NCBI GenBank assembly: GCA_028386065.3
Contig: JAKUCV010004254.1
Coordinates: forward strand, 308,827 to 372,826
DNA length: 64,000 nucleotides
Source: Turnera subulata
Taxonomy: Eukaryota; Streptophyta; Magnoliopsida; Malpighiales; Passifloraceae
Direction of reading: 5' to 3'
Both the position numbers and the translations under genes were made by a program. Under the pieces are notes generated by a model, which did not search any database, was not told the origin of the DNA, and saw only the letters and a list, made by a program, of their open reading frames with translations. Below, one piece after another: positions 10,420 through 20,778 of this stretch. The number at the start of each line of letters is the position of its first letter. Positions within the stretch are counted from its first letter, which is position 1.

Positions 10420-11095
10420 TTCTTGATATAGCCTTATATCTCCTTTTCTCTAGTGATATAGTTTATAGCTTCTTTTTCTCTAGTGATATAGCCTTATAGC
10501 TTCCTTTTCTTGATATAGCCTTATAGCTAGCTTCTTTTTTTAGTGATATAGCCTTATAGCTAGCTTCTTTTTTTAGTGACATTGCTTGTAGCTTCTTTTT
10601 CTTGATATAGCCTTCTAGCTAGCTTCTTTTTCTCTAGTGATATAGATTATAGCTTCTTTTTCTTGATATAGCCTTATAGCTAGTTTTTTTTTATTGATAT
10701 GGTCTTATAGCTAGCTTCTTTTTCTCTAGTAATATACCCCCTCCGTCCCACTCAAGCTGGCGTCTTAGGTTTGGGCACAATAATTAAGGAAATTATTAGC
10801 TTTGATTTAATCTAGATAAAGTTTGCTCAAATTGTCTAATTTGCCCTTATAAAAGATGAGAGAGAATGACAAAAGAGAGAATAGATGTGGAAAGATAGCA
10901 TTAAAATTTATCTTGAATTCAATAAAGAATAGTTAAAATTATCTAGAACTTATAAAATGCCAGCTTGAGTGGGACAAATTTTTTTCCTAATACGGCAGCT
11001 TCAGTGGGACGGAGGGAGTAGCTTATAGCTTCTTTTTCTTGACATAGCCTTATAGCTAGCTTCTTTTTCTCTAGTGATATAGCTTATAGCTTCTT
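10420..11095. repeat. AT-rich tandem array 'tagcttctttttctctagtgatatag', interrupted by a MITE
   Basis: About a dozen imperfect copies of a 35-45 base unit built from 'gatatagccttatagctagc' and 'ttctttttctctagt' run from about 10420 to 10736 and resume at 11021-11095. The Stowaway MITE at 10737-11018 splits the array. The array follows the plastid-derived segment and could come from a repeat-rich plastid spacer, but that is inference. Confidence 0.7.
10737..11018. mobile_element. Stowaway MITE (Tc1/mariner type)
   Basis: This 282-base element has inverted ends 'CCCCTCCGTCCCACT' and 'AGTGGGACGGAGGGAG', matching the classic Stowaway terminus CTCCCTCCGTCCC. It is flanked by the TA target duplication (10735-10736 and 11019-11020). 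It has no ORF. It lies inside the tandem array, so it inserted after the array formed. Confidence 0.92.
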
Positions 11096-11453
11096 TTGCT
11101 CTAACTTTTTCTAATTAGCCTTTGCCTTTGTTTTTTTAATTTCTATCTATATAATAGAATTGCAAAATTCTATTCCTCTGAATATCATTCATTTTGCGTT
11201 CTTCAATTGAAAGAGATTCGAATTCTCAACTCTCTTAGTTATCAGGGTTAAAAAATTTTCCCAAATAAGTAAACCACAAACCTCCCCCCCCCCTTTTTTT
11301 TTCGATTTTGGAAGTGAAGAGAGATACTATTTTCTTCCTAGCCAACTAAAAAAAACGCGATGAAAGTCGAATAGAGAATATTTTCGAATATTTTATAGAA
11401 TCTATTTTATATAAGATAAGAAGATTTTATCTTTCTATAAGATATTTTATAGG
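11096..11453. other. AT-rich spacer, possibly plastid-derived
   Basis: No gene is recognised. The sequence has a poly-C/poly-T run (11285-11303) and AT-rich text resembling plastid spacer DNA. Continuity with the plastid insert at 9.0-10.2 kb is possible but not shown. Confidence 0.3.
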
Positions 11454-11880
11454 GTTAAGCACCTTTTATATACCCTGAGTTTCTTGTTTGTCCCGATTGT
11501 ATACCTCGGAGTTTTTGTGTCTCTATTATGTACCCAAGTTTCAATATTCGTCCCTTTTGTGTACCTCGGGCAGCCGGCGATGACGTGGCCGTCTGCCCGA
11601 GTTCACTTAAAATGTGTCGCGTTTCTATCGGGCCACGTGGAAAAATTGTGGGACCCACCATTTTTGCCAGATTTGTTATTTCTAAAATTAGGGAAATTTT
11701 TTCCTATTTTTAAATTCATATACCGGCTGGTTGACCCGATTTTCGTCCCAGTTCGCCCATTCCCATCTCCTTTTAAAAGTTTAAACTCATACCATACATT
11801 AATTTTTTTTTTCCTTTCTCACTTTCAATTAAAAAAAAAATCCATCTGACTTTTCATCAGAAGGACATCGCCTTCTGCAA
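11454..11880 (+). repeat. Dispersed repeat; its right part is inverted at 14.61-14.86 kb
   Basis: The segment from about 11640 to 11875 is the reverse complement of 14615-14860 with moderate divergence; both contain 'gcccattcccatctcctttt' and 'cctttctcactttca'. The left part repeats phrases such as 'tgtacctcggg' and 'tatacctcgg', suggesting internal tandem structure. It may be the arm of a MULE-like or other DNA element. No target duplication was found. Confidence 0.5.
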
Positions 11881-11999
11881 TTTTTTCTTTTTTTATCACG
11901 AGTCTTCTGCAAATGGATATTAAATCCCATCCTTTGGTATAATGAATAACAATAGCATGCTACATTCACAAAGCATGCAGACACAATCCCGTCCAAAAA

Positions 12000-12220
12000 T
12001 TACACAAAAAGGAACTTCAATTTAACAAACAAACTGGAATTAATCTTACAAACTATCAACAACCCCAATTGAAACACATCCTCGATTAAACACAAAAAGG
12101 AATTAATCTTACAAACTATCAACAACCCCCAATTGAAAACACATCCACTGATTAAACACATGTCCCAATTGAAACACATCAACGAAATGGAGTTAATCTT
12201 ACAAACTATATCTGTTTATT
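12000..12220. repeat. Short tandem repeat, about three units of 65-70 bp
   Basis: The phrase 'ggaattaatcttacaaactatcaacaaccc' with 'ccaattgaaacacatcc' recurs at about 12033, 12090 and, degenerate, 12186. It lies upstream of the NTF2 fragment's original promoter. No coding content is seen. Confidence 0.6.
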
Positions 12221-12241
12221 AATCCCTTTTGTGTCGAATAT

Positions 12242-14286
12242 TGATGCGTTCGTGGTTTCCTGCAAGTGCATAGGGTTGTTGTAGTACGTATCAAGGTCGT
12301 ATCCACAGGGACTGGGTTGAATCTGTTTTCCTTAAATTTCGGACTACTAGACTTGAAAACAAATTGACTGGGATGGATTTTGGTGAATAATAATTAAGAA
12401 GCAAATAAGCAGTAAAATAAATGTAGCAACAATTTAAACGAGGAAAAGGTCAAGAATGGTGAATTCTTAGGCATCCGGGATCCACATGTCCCGAATTATG
12501 CTTATAAACTGCTCTACAGCCTCAGTCGCAGACTGACACTGTGATGAGGCTGTGGCTAATGAGATGTCTTGACGGGGCTCCCAACCTAAGGCACTACCAA
12601 CGGCTTTCGATCTTATTAATAGTTCCCTAAACGTCCATCTACCCCCTGTCACTAGAGCAGACGTCCACTTAGAGATGAAGTTCAATGTAAGTGCGTATTC
12701 CCACAGTCTCTCCTTACCTTCTTTCGAATGCTTAAGAAGTGAAGGTTGACTATTGTAGGTCTAGCACTCCTGGCTTCTCCTTTCGGTCTTTCTCCAGATT
12801 GCTACTAAAATGAAAGTATGCTACCCAATAATCAATCAAGAATCAAACTAGGAGTTGTGTTATCTCTTGAATACACTGTCACAGCGTGAGGCTGTAGAGG
12901 ACACAGCCTGAAGCTGTCGACAGCAAATTAGTCAGTTATAATGGTAGGATCTTGCAGGGGCTCTCAACCTATACTGCGCCCATTTGCTTTCGCTCACAGG
13001 CGCCTCCCAAGGTTCTCATCTTCCTGGTGCTCTCGCATAGGTCAAACTCAAGGGGGATGAAGATATGGTGTTGAGGCTAATTCCTCAATTAGTCTCTAAC
13101 TCTGTCACGAGCTAAGAACTAAGGTTTGGTTGTTGTTTTTCCATTGAGCTATGGTTTCTCCCTTCGGTACTTCTCCTAGCCACCTGAGTTCGCATGGGTT
13201 TGATCAGAACCTAAACATGGATAAAGGGCTCAACAACTAAAGCAAGGATGAAGGGATTAAAACGTGAGCAATTCATTAAACACAAATCGGGTACATGCTT
13301 CCCCCTTCAACCTAAGAAGGGGTTGTTTAGTACATAATAGTAAATACAAAAACAATGGAGGTATGGTATGTCATGGTGTTTTCGAGTGAACTGAGAGTGA
13401 GGGGCAACACGATTTCTGCCCAGAAAGGCTGCAGAATCGCGTTTCCTCTTCGTCCCTTGAATTTCGGGTCTTCTGCTCAACTCACGTCGATCCGTTGCTT
13501 TCCTCCTTTCCCCTTTTTGTAGGGTGCACCTCCTCTAGTCTTCTCCTTTCCTAAATTGCTGGAAAACTCCCTTTGTCTGGGCAAGTTGTCCTGATTATTC
13601 TCCAACGTGCGCGTGTGTGTGTCAAGACAGGGGGCGTGATGGGCAGCAATTGGTGGGTGGTGAGTTCCAAGGCGCCTCTTTGTCTGGGCAAGTTGCAGAA
13701 TTTCCAGCGGGTGTTGTCAGAGCAAGCGGAATGGGCAGCGCCGATTGGTGGGTGGTGAGTTCCAAGACACCCTTTTTGCAGAAGATAATCATTTTCAGAG
13801 AGATTCCCTCTAGGTGTCATGTGCCCATTGCTCCTTTTCCTTCAAAGTGCTCTGGGAATGTCAGGAGATTGATTGTTTAAGTTATTGGAGCAGGTGGCGC
13901 AAGTGACGGCGTTCTTTATTCGTTTTGCGTTTTCTCGGTTTCTGCAGCGTGTACAGACTTACGCTGTGGCTGAGGCTGTAGCAGTTCTTTCTCAAATTCT
14001 TCCTTTAATTGGTTCCTGCTTTGGGTCCTTGATGAACGACAGCCTCAAGAACAGGCTCACAGGCTCTGTCACAGTCTCACGCTGTGACTGAGGCTGTATG
14101 TTCATATTCTTCAATGAAATCCTATTGATTTGGCCAAAATGTACCTGAAACCACTAATCATACAGTAAGGGATGGAAATTGGAGCGATATGATGGAATAT
14201 TGCATATGAGGCATATAATCATGATGAATTGAGAGCAATTTGTGTACAAAATTATGCCTTAAACTATGCATATTTCACATGCATCA
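12242..14286 (-). mobile_element. Solo LTR, family G (Tat/Athila-like), 2,045 bp
   Basis: The segment begins TGATGCG and ends GCATCA, and is flanked by a perfect 5-bp duplication AATAT (12237-12241 and 14287-14291), which defines a solo LTR. In minus orientation it starts TGATGCATGTGAAATATGC, the same start as the element at 62812. It shares the 'ctgcaagtgca...cacagggactgg' core with LTR E. It contains several hairpins with arms close to ACAGCCTCA and TGAGGCTGT (near 12515, 12890, 13950, 14040-14095). No gag/pol is present. Confidence 0.85.
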
Positions 14287-14288
14287 AA

Positions 14289-14295
14289 TATAAAA
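14289..14295 (+). promoter_or_regulatory. TATA box of the NTF2 fragment, at the LTR target site
   Basis: TATAAAA follows immediately after the solo LTR, and its first bases belong to the AATAT target duplication. The start codon at 14450 lies about 155 bases downstream, a normal 5' UTR distance. The LTR therefore separated the core promoter from everything upstream of it. Confidence 0.55.
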
Positions 14296-14449
14296 CCCCT
14301 TCCACCCTTTTACTCCGTCTCTACTCACTCTCCCTCACTCTCCTTTTTCACACACATAGACTGCGTGAGCTCAAAGCCAAACCCGAAGAAAACCCCAAAC
14401 TCGTACCCAAGAAGGAAAAAGAACAGAAAGGGAAGAGAGAAAGAGAGAG

Positions 14450-14620
14450 ATGGCGATGGATCTCGACGTGTTGGCAATGGTGTTTGTGCAACACTACTAC
14501 ACGACTTTCGACACGAGCAGGGAGCAGATGGCGGCGTTGTACCAGGAAGAGTTGATGCTGGCCTTCAAAAGGCAGCAGGTGTTGGGATCCCAGAGCATCG
14601 TCCTCACCACCTTCGATGAA
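14450..14620 (+). pseudogene. NTF2 (nuclear transport factor 2) N-terminal fragment
   Basis: From the ATG the frame reads 'MAMDLDVLAMVFVQHYYTT' then 'FDTSREQMAALYQEE' then 'GSQSIVLTTF'. This matches the start of plant NTF2, which imports RanGDP into the nucleus (family words: AFVEHYYTTFD, LYQE, GSQ.IV.KLTSLPF). The Phe/Gln-rich continuation and the rest of the fold are absent. After about residue 55 the frame runs into the inverted repeat at 14615. A long pyrimidine-rich 5' UTR precedes the ATG. It is a truncated gene, probably dead. Confidence 0.7.
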
Positions 14621-14865
14621 AAGTTTGATGGATATTTTTTTTTTGAAAGTGAGAAAGGAAAAGGAAAATTGATGTATGGTATAAGTTTTAAATTTTTAAA
14701 GGAGATGGGAATGGGCGATCCGGGATGAAAATGGGTCAACCAGTCAGTACATGAATTAAAAATAGAAAAAAAATTGGTGAATGATTCGGTGCTGCCCCTT
14801 GATCGATATGCACCAGTACATACTCCACGTGGCGAATTCTTATAGGGCCACATGGCATATTTTTT
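14615..14865 (-). repeat. Inverted copy of the 11.64-11.88 kb repeat
   Basis: The reverse complement aligns with 11640-11875 across 'tggttgaccc', 'gcccattcccatctcctttt', 'cataccatacat' and 'cctttctcactttcaa'. It terminates the NTF2 reading frame. The pair brackets about 2.7 kb that include the solo LTR and the NTF2 fragment. Confidence 0.55.
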
Positions 14866-15420
14866 TTCCATCTTGGAAAATTGAAAAATATTTTTAATAA
14901 ATATTATTCTTATTTATGAAGTCCCTTAAGTTTTAAAGATTGTTAAATATATCCTAATTTACACCTACCTCTTAACGGAACAACTCCTTGTTTTAAACAT
15001 TTAAAACAAAATCAAGCTTTGTTTGAATCCCTAATTCCTAAATCCCCTCTCCTCTATACTAAAGCAATCAACTCAACACCCACGAGATAAACCACATCCC
15101 TAACTCCAAAAATAAAAGTTAAAATCCCTAGCACCTATTCCTCAATATCCTCTTCCCTTTCCTCGCTTATAAGAAGCTATACTCCAACAACAACCATAAT
15201 TGCCTGAAATCATAAAAGGAGTATAATTTTTACAATAAAAATCAGTACCAACAAAACCCCATCTTCTTCTCCCCCTTCTTTCACTTGTGCTTGAAAGACA
15301 AACAGAACCCACTTCATATTCCAACCGAGGCACCATAAGGAAGCCACCTTTAGGTGGCCAGATGCTCAAAGCTTGCATTTTTGTGACGAATTCAGCAGCG
15401 AAGAGAAAAACCCAGGTGCA
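14866..15420. other. Unassigned region
   Basis: No gene or repeat family is recognised. A 78-codon open frame on the minus strand (15142-15378) has no family resemblance that I can name. The copia fragment begins just after this stretch. Confidence 0.3.
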
Positions 15421-15425
15421 AAATC

Positions 15426-16596
15426 ATGCTAAAGAACAAGAAGGTATGCAAGTTGCAGACATCCATTTTTGGATTTAAGCAAGCTTCTAGGAGTTGGAAT
15501 CTTCGTTTTAATGATGTGATCAAAGAGTTTGGTTTCATTAAGAACGAAGATGAACCGTGTGTTTACAAGAAGGTTAGTGGGAGCATTATTGTTTTCTTGT
15601 TGTTGTATGTTGACGACATCCTGCTCATTGGGAATGACATTCTGACACTACAGTCTGTAAAGGCTTGGTTAGGGAAGAGTTTCTCAATGAAGGACTTAGG
15701 AGAAGTAGCCTATGTGTTAGGCATAAAGATCTATAGAGATAGATCCAAAAGGCTTCTCGGGCTAAGTCAGAGTACGTATATTGACAAGGTGCTAAAGAGG
15801 TTTAACATGCAAGATTCCAAGAAAGGATTCTTGCCCATGTCACATGGTGTATGTCTCTCTAAGAATCAATGTCCTAGTACATCGAAGGAGAGAGAGCGGA
15901 TGAGTAAGATCCCTTATGCTTCGGCAATAGGATCTATCATGTATGCCATGTTATGTACTCGACCGGATGTCGCATATGCTTTGAGCATCACAAGCAGATA
16001 TCAATCTGATCCCGGTGAGAGTCACTGGACATCGGTTAAGAACATCCTTAAGTACTTTGAGAAGGACTAAGGATGCATTCCTGGTTTATGGAAGCGTGGA
16101 TGAGCTTGTTGTAAAGGGTTACAGAGATGCTAGCTTCCAAACCGATAAGGATGATTTTAGATCGCAGTCAGGTTATGTGTTTTGTCTTGGAGGTGGTGCT
16201 GTATGCTGGAAGAGTTCTAAGCAAGAGACAGTTGCAGATTCTACAACCGAGGCTTAGTACATTGCTGCCTCAGATGCGGCGAAAGAGGCTATTTGGATTA
16301 AGAAGTTCGTAACTGAACTTGGGGTGGTTTCTAGTATTGAGAGTCCGATTGAGCTCTATTGTGACAACAATAGGACAATCGCACAAGCTCAAGAACCTAG
16401 ATACCACCAGAGATCCAAACATATACTCCGACGCTATCATCTTATTAGAGAGATCATAGATAGAGGCGACGTCAGACTGTGCAGAGTTCCTTCTGAGAAT
16501 AATGTAGCAGATCCTTTGACTAAGCCGCTCACACAGCAGAAGCATGACGGTCATTGCGCATCCATTGGTATTAGATACATGCCTGATTGGCTTTAG
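15426..16596 (+). pseudogene. Ty1-copia family A: reverse transcriptase and RNase H remnant
   Basis: The copia RT second half is present: 'FGFKQASRSWNLRF', the catalytic 'LLYVDDILLIGND', 'SFSMKDLGEVAYVLGIKI', then 'PYASAIGSIMYAMLCTRPDV'. A frameshift near 16060 leads into RNase H ('WKSSKQETVADSTTEA', an in-frame TAG at 16256, then 'ELYCDNNRTIAQAQEPRYHQ' and 'NNVADPLTKPL'). The 5' half of the element is missing. A purine-rich tract 'agtgggaga' at 16601 precedes the 3' LTR. Confidence 0.85.
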
Positions 16597-16610
16597 TGCA
16601 AGTGGGAGAT

Positions 16611-18127
16611 TGTTAGTGTAATATGCCCAAAAGCCAATCAATGGATGTTTATTTGTAATCATGTATACACATTAAGATTATTCCAATAAATATGATTATG
16701 AGATAATCGCTTGCACATATTTATAACCCTAGAATATTTATATATTCTTAAAATGTCCCTAGTCGATTATTATTATGGACGAGTAGTAATAATAAATTAA
16801 GACTAGCGTATGTTAAGAATTGTATGAGATACGAATTCTACATACGGGTACAAGTTAGAGAACTTGTGGACTGGACCGACCCACATAAGGACCCTACATG
16901 GAACGTTATATGATTGTCATTAGTGGTTCTTATATGTATTGTCCTTAGACCTGAGATCATCAAGGTTCCCAGCATATGAGTCGTATACTTTGATATTATT
17001 CCTAGTCATCCGTAACTGGGTGGTCTTAAGGGTAATCATTGGGTATATGATAAATGTGTAGTGGGTTTTTATTGATCAAGATGGGATTTGTCCAACCCAT
17101 AACGGGTATATTATTAGTTGGGCCTCTTGATAGAGTTGAACTGTAAAAGCATGGCCATGCTCGCATTATATGATATGGTGATATCATTAGTATCCGTTAT
17201 ACACAGTTAACTCGGGAATCAAGAAACTAAGATTAAACATATACGAGATTGACGTTTTCATGTCTCGGTTTAATCTTGATAATGGGACGAAAGGACGATG
17301 ATATGTTCCGAGGCATATAGAATCAGTACTGATCTTGTCATTCGGGTAGCAATGATGTGTTGCTAGACGCCGCTCTTTGCTTATAATTGTAAAATGAGAT
17401 TTTACAATTATTGTTGAACGTTACAAGTGCCTACAGGGTGACACACATAGAGTTGTTGATTCGAGCAGGTGGTTGGACCATGGTTCGACCGGGTGTGGTT
17501 GGACCATAGTTGGACCATGGTTGGACCAAGGTCGTTTTGGGCTGGTTTGGTTCAGTGATTGACAAAATTATTGGACCAAATTAATGCTGTGATGAGTGTT
17601 TGTACATTAGTGGAGACATGGTAATGTGGAGACATAATCATATAAGATAATGGGCCATCATGTTGGCCATTATCCCATTGTCTCTTAGCACTAATTGGGG
17701 GTAGAGTAATCAGATTACTCTTGATCCTTCTCACTCTCTCTTGCCTTCTGAATTCTAGGTTTTTCAGAGCAAGAAACACACACACATCTTCCTCTCTTCT
17801 TTGTGAAAGAAAGAGATACCATAAACACCACATATAGCTCCCGGAAATCCGTACCTAGCACCACGGTTCGGGAGTGCTCGGGTTGGAGATCGTGAGACAG
17901 TTTCCAGATGTGATCGACGGTTCGTGTGGATACCATAGAGGAGCAGGATATCCTTCCGGCTCTAGATGATTCGGTTCTTCAGTTAGGTGAAAGATCCTAA
18001 CCGTTTCAGCTATGTTTGTTTTGTTGTTCGGTTTAGTTGCTTCACATGGATCCTTCATGTGTTTCTGGGTTTCCGCTGTGCATTTGTTGCATTTAGATTG
18101 TCTATTTTGCATGACCGGAAGCTTACA
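16611..18127 (+). mobile_element. Copia family A 3' LTR (copy A1), 1,517 bp
   Basis: It starts TGTTAGTGTAATATGCCC and ends AAGCTTACA. The same sequence recurs at 33672-35030 (minus), 45208-48127 (plus, interrupted) and 53846-55378 (minus), which fixes both ends. It contains runs of 'ggttggaccatgg' near 17470-17530. Its right end lies within exon 3 of the thioredoxin pseudogene. Confidence 0.9.
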
Positions 18128-18645
18128 CTTCTTTCATGAATATGAAAGTTGGCGTTGAGTCCACTCCGCAATCCTCAGCAACAAGCTAAAAGACAATAGA
18201 CAGTAAACTAATCAGATAACAACCTTAGATAAAAAAAAGAAAAAGAAGAAGTTTTACCTTCAATTCATCCACATCCACCGTCATGAAAATGACATTGGTA
18301 AACTTCTTAGCCAACTCATCAAGTACAGGGGCCATGAACTTACATCACACCCTGAAGCAGTAAAACCCACCACATTCTAATCCAATAACAAAAAAAAAAA
18401 AACCCATCAAATAAAATCAGGCAAAGGAACATGAAACCAATGCAAATAACAAGGAGGGTTTGCTTTGTTAAAATGATACACACCAGTTTGTTGGACTCTG
18501 GTCCCTCAGACATCTGGTCGAGCCACATTCTCGTGTCGCAGCAGGCGATCACTTGTCCCTCCTCGCCGAAACAGGCTTTGAAATCGGTGGTTTGAGCTAT
18601 GGAAATGTTAACTGCACTGACCCAAATATTTCTCCGCTGGATCAA
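18128..18645 (-). pseudogene. Thioredoxin h pseudogene, truncated by copia LTR A1
   Basis: Minus-strand exons match the intact gene at 31.5-32.0 kb. Exon 1 is 'GEEGQVIACCDTRMWLDQMS' with the start codon lost. Exon 2 ends 'FTNVIFMTVDVDELK' but carries a deletion that destroys the active-site region ('VGFTAS' then frameshift). Exon 3 is 'EDCGVDSTPTFIFMK', cut at 18128 by the LTR. Introns lie at the same positions as in the intact copy. Three independent lesions mean it is not functional. Confidence 0.8.
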
Positions 18646-19196
18646 TCCTATACATGGAAAACTTGGACCAAAAGAAAGAAAATAGGGGAAATAGTATTAG
18701 TGGTTCATATGATTGATACACGCCGACACATGGGATGCAACCACGGGGTTGTTGGATTGATGTAATTGTTAACAAGAGATTATGACCACGTGCCAGTGTT
18801 AATTTGATGGTGATGTAAAATTGACTCCGTTCCTTTGGTCTGTTCTATGATCACCAAGAAAAAACTCATTGGCCGCCATATGTGCTGATTTTTATCACTA
18901 ACTTTTCTCTTCAGTTGATTTGCCAAGGATATGATTTTGCTCAAGATTATCTTACTTCTTGTCTCTTACCATGCATCTCCAAAGAAAAGGGAAGACCTAG
19001 GATGTCAGGAAGTATCTTCCTTGAAATCAGTCCTAGAGCGACACATAGAGGGATTATTCATTAAATTCTTTATTGGAACAATGTTCTTGATTTCATCGAC
19101 CCAACAACATTCAGAATCGTGAAGCCTTTTCCAGCAAAGACATCCCCAAGGGAGAGAAAACTAGGAGTATAGGGAACTACAAATAAACCATAATCT
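18646..19196. repeat. Duplicated flank of the thioredoxin locus
   Basis: The stretch 18695-18860 matches 32160-32325, upstream of the intact thioredoxin ('tggttcatatgattgat', 'ccagtgttaatt', 'attgactccgttcctttg'). The stretch 18960-19065 resembles 30985-31065 ('gaagacctag', 'cttccttgaaatcag', 'agagggatta'). A block including gene and promoter was therefore duplicated and rearranged. Nothing else is recognised. Confidence 0.55.
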
Positions 19197-19783
19197 TGTT
19201 GTATGTGTGAACATGTTATAGTTATTTTGGCATACCGCACATCGATGGGAAGTATGGTAAGGAGGGTATGAAAATGCTATAAAAGCGACACTTTGAGTAT
19301 TAGTTGTATATCTACAATGGTACAAAACACTCTTCTCTTAGTAAAGCGAGCAGGTCTCCTTAGTGGTGCTCCGGAGACGTAGGCAAAATTGGCCGAACTC
19401 CGTTATCAATTTTTTAGTGTGTCATTTCTTTTTTATTCCGCCTTTATTTTTCCACATTTGTTTATTTGTTTAGTATTCAACATTGGTGGCTAAGCCGCCT
19501 TATCTCTCTATTGCCTGGCAAAGCCGCCTTGTTTCATTTGTTGGCCGGCTAAGTCGTCTTTGTCGGGTATAAGTTGTGAATTATAACACTGTGCAAGTGA
19601 GTCCTGTCTAAGAGGCTGGGTTTTAAGTGAACCACTGTTCCTCCAGTCTTTCCTGAGGATTTATCTAGGAATGATAACTGTGTCTAAGGACATAGGCTAT
19701 GATATCTTTCCTGGGAATTATTGAATCAGTTCAATTCACTAGTTGTTTGTTGCAGTGGGAAAATTACCCGAGTTTCCCCAACA
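19197..19783 (+). mobile_element. Copia family B 5' LTR (copy B1), 587 bp
   Basis: The segment starts TGTTG and ends TTTCCCCAACA. Its 3' half matches the LTR at 51534-52172 closely ('gtggtgctccggagacgtag', 'ggctaagccgcctt' repeats). A TATA-like CTATAAAAG lies at about 19278, in the expected U3 position. It is followed directly by the primer binding site. Confidence 0.85.
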
Positions 19784-19785
19784 AG

Positions 19786-19798
19786 TGGTAGCGGAGCC
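19786..19798 (+). promoter_or_regulatory. Primer binding site of copia B1
   Basis: TGGTAGCGGAGCC, two bases after the LTR, resembles the plant copia consensus TGGTATCAGAGCC complementary to initiator tRNA-Met. Confidence 0.8.
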
Positions 19799-19854
19799 GA
19801 AGGTTCGTCCTTTGGGCTATTTGAAACAGTTGAATACTTTATTTTGATTTTGCA

Positions 19855-20778
19855 ATGGCGGAAGTAGGTTTAAAACAGGCTACATCAAGTACACAGTCAG
19901 GAGAGATGGCTTCCACATCCAGATGGTCGAGGATCCCAATATCTAGTTCGAAGCTTGCTGTGGAAATATTTGACGGTATCGGTCATTTTGGCATGTGGCA
20001 GTGTAAGGTTCTTGACTCTCTATTCCAGCAGGGACTTGATGTTGCTATTGAAGAAGAGAAACCTGTCGATATCAATGACAAAGAGTGGGCCGACGTAAAC
20101 AAGTTGGCATGCGGGACAATTCGATCATGCTTGTCCAGGGAGCAGAAATATGCATTCAAAAATGAAGTTTCTACACACAAACTGTGGAAGGCATTGGAAG
20201 ACACTTTCTTGAAGAAAAGTGGTCAGAATAAGCTTCTAATGAAGAAGAGATTGTTCCAGTTCGAGTATCGACTAGGTTCTACGATGTATGAACACATCAC
20301 TTTGTTTAAAAAATTAGTAGCAGACCTGTTCAATTTAGATGTTATATTTGAAGATGAAAACTTGGCTTTGATGTTGTTGTCATCTCTTCCCGATGGATTC
20401 GAGCACCTAGAGACTACGTTACTTTATGGGAAGGAGAATGTATCGTTAGAGGCTGTATGTTCTGCTTTGTATAGTCATTAGTTGAGACATCAAGATAAAG
20501 TGAAGAACAAAACACCTACAGCAAAAGAAGCCTTAGTGGCTAGAGGACGACAGCAAGGCCAGTCAAAGGGGAGAAGAGGAAGATCCAAGTCGAGAAGCAA
20601 AGTTGTCAAAGATGAATGTGCCTTTTGTCATGAGAAAGGGCATTGTAAGAAAGACTGTCCGAAGTTGAAAAAAAAGGGAAAGACTCCAAAAGATGCAAAT
20701 GTTGCAGAATGCAAGAGTCATGCAGAGTCTAGTACTTCTTCGGTTGCTTCACCTTCAACATCACACGTTGATGAGTGA
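19855..20778 (+). pseudogene. Copia B1 gag
   Basis: From ATG 19855 there is a UBN2-type gag ('FDGIGHFGMWQCKVLDSLFQ', 'LWKALEDTFLKKSGQNKLL', 'LPDGFEHLETTLLYG'). After an in-frame TAG at 20479 comes the basic region and a CCHC knuckle (CAFCHEKGHCKKDC). Frame is kept throughout; only single stop codons break it. A TGA at 20776 sits exactly where the protease Trp of 'WILDSG' would be. Confidence 0.85.

Noticed and set aside
12242..14286. DNA transposon with TTGATGC terminal inverted repeats
   Set aside because: The TG...CA ends with a 5-bp duplication, and the match of such starts to Tat/Athila LTR borders (purine tract before TGATG at 3045), fit a solo LTR better.
15142..15378. 78-codon minus-strand frame as a gene
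   Set aside because: No recognisable domain, no supporting splice or promoter signals.
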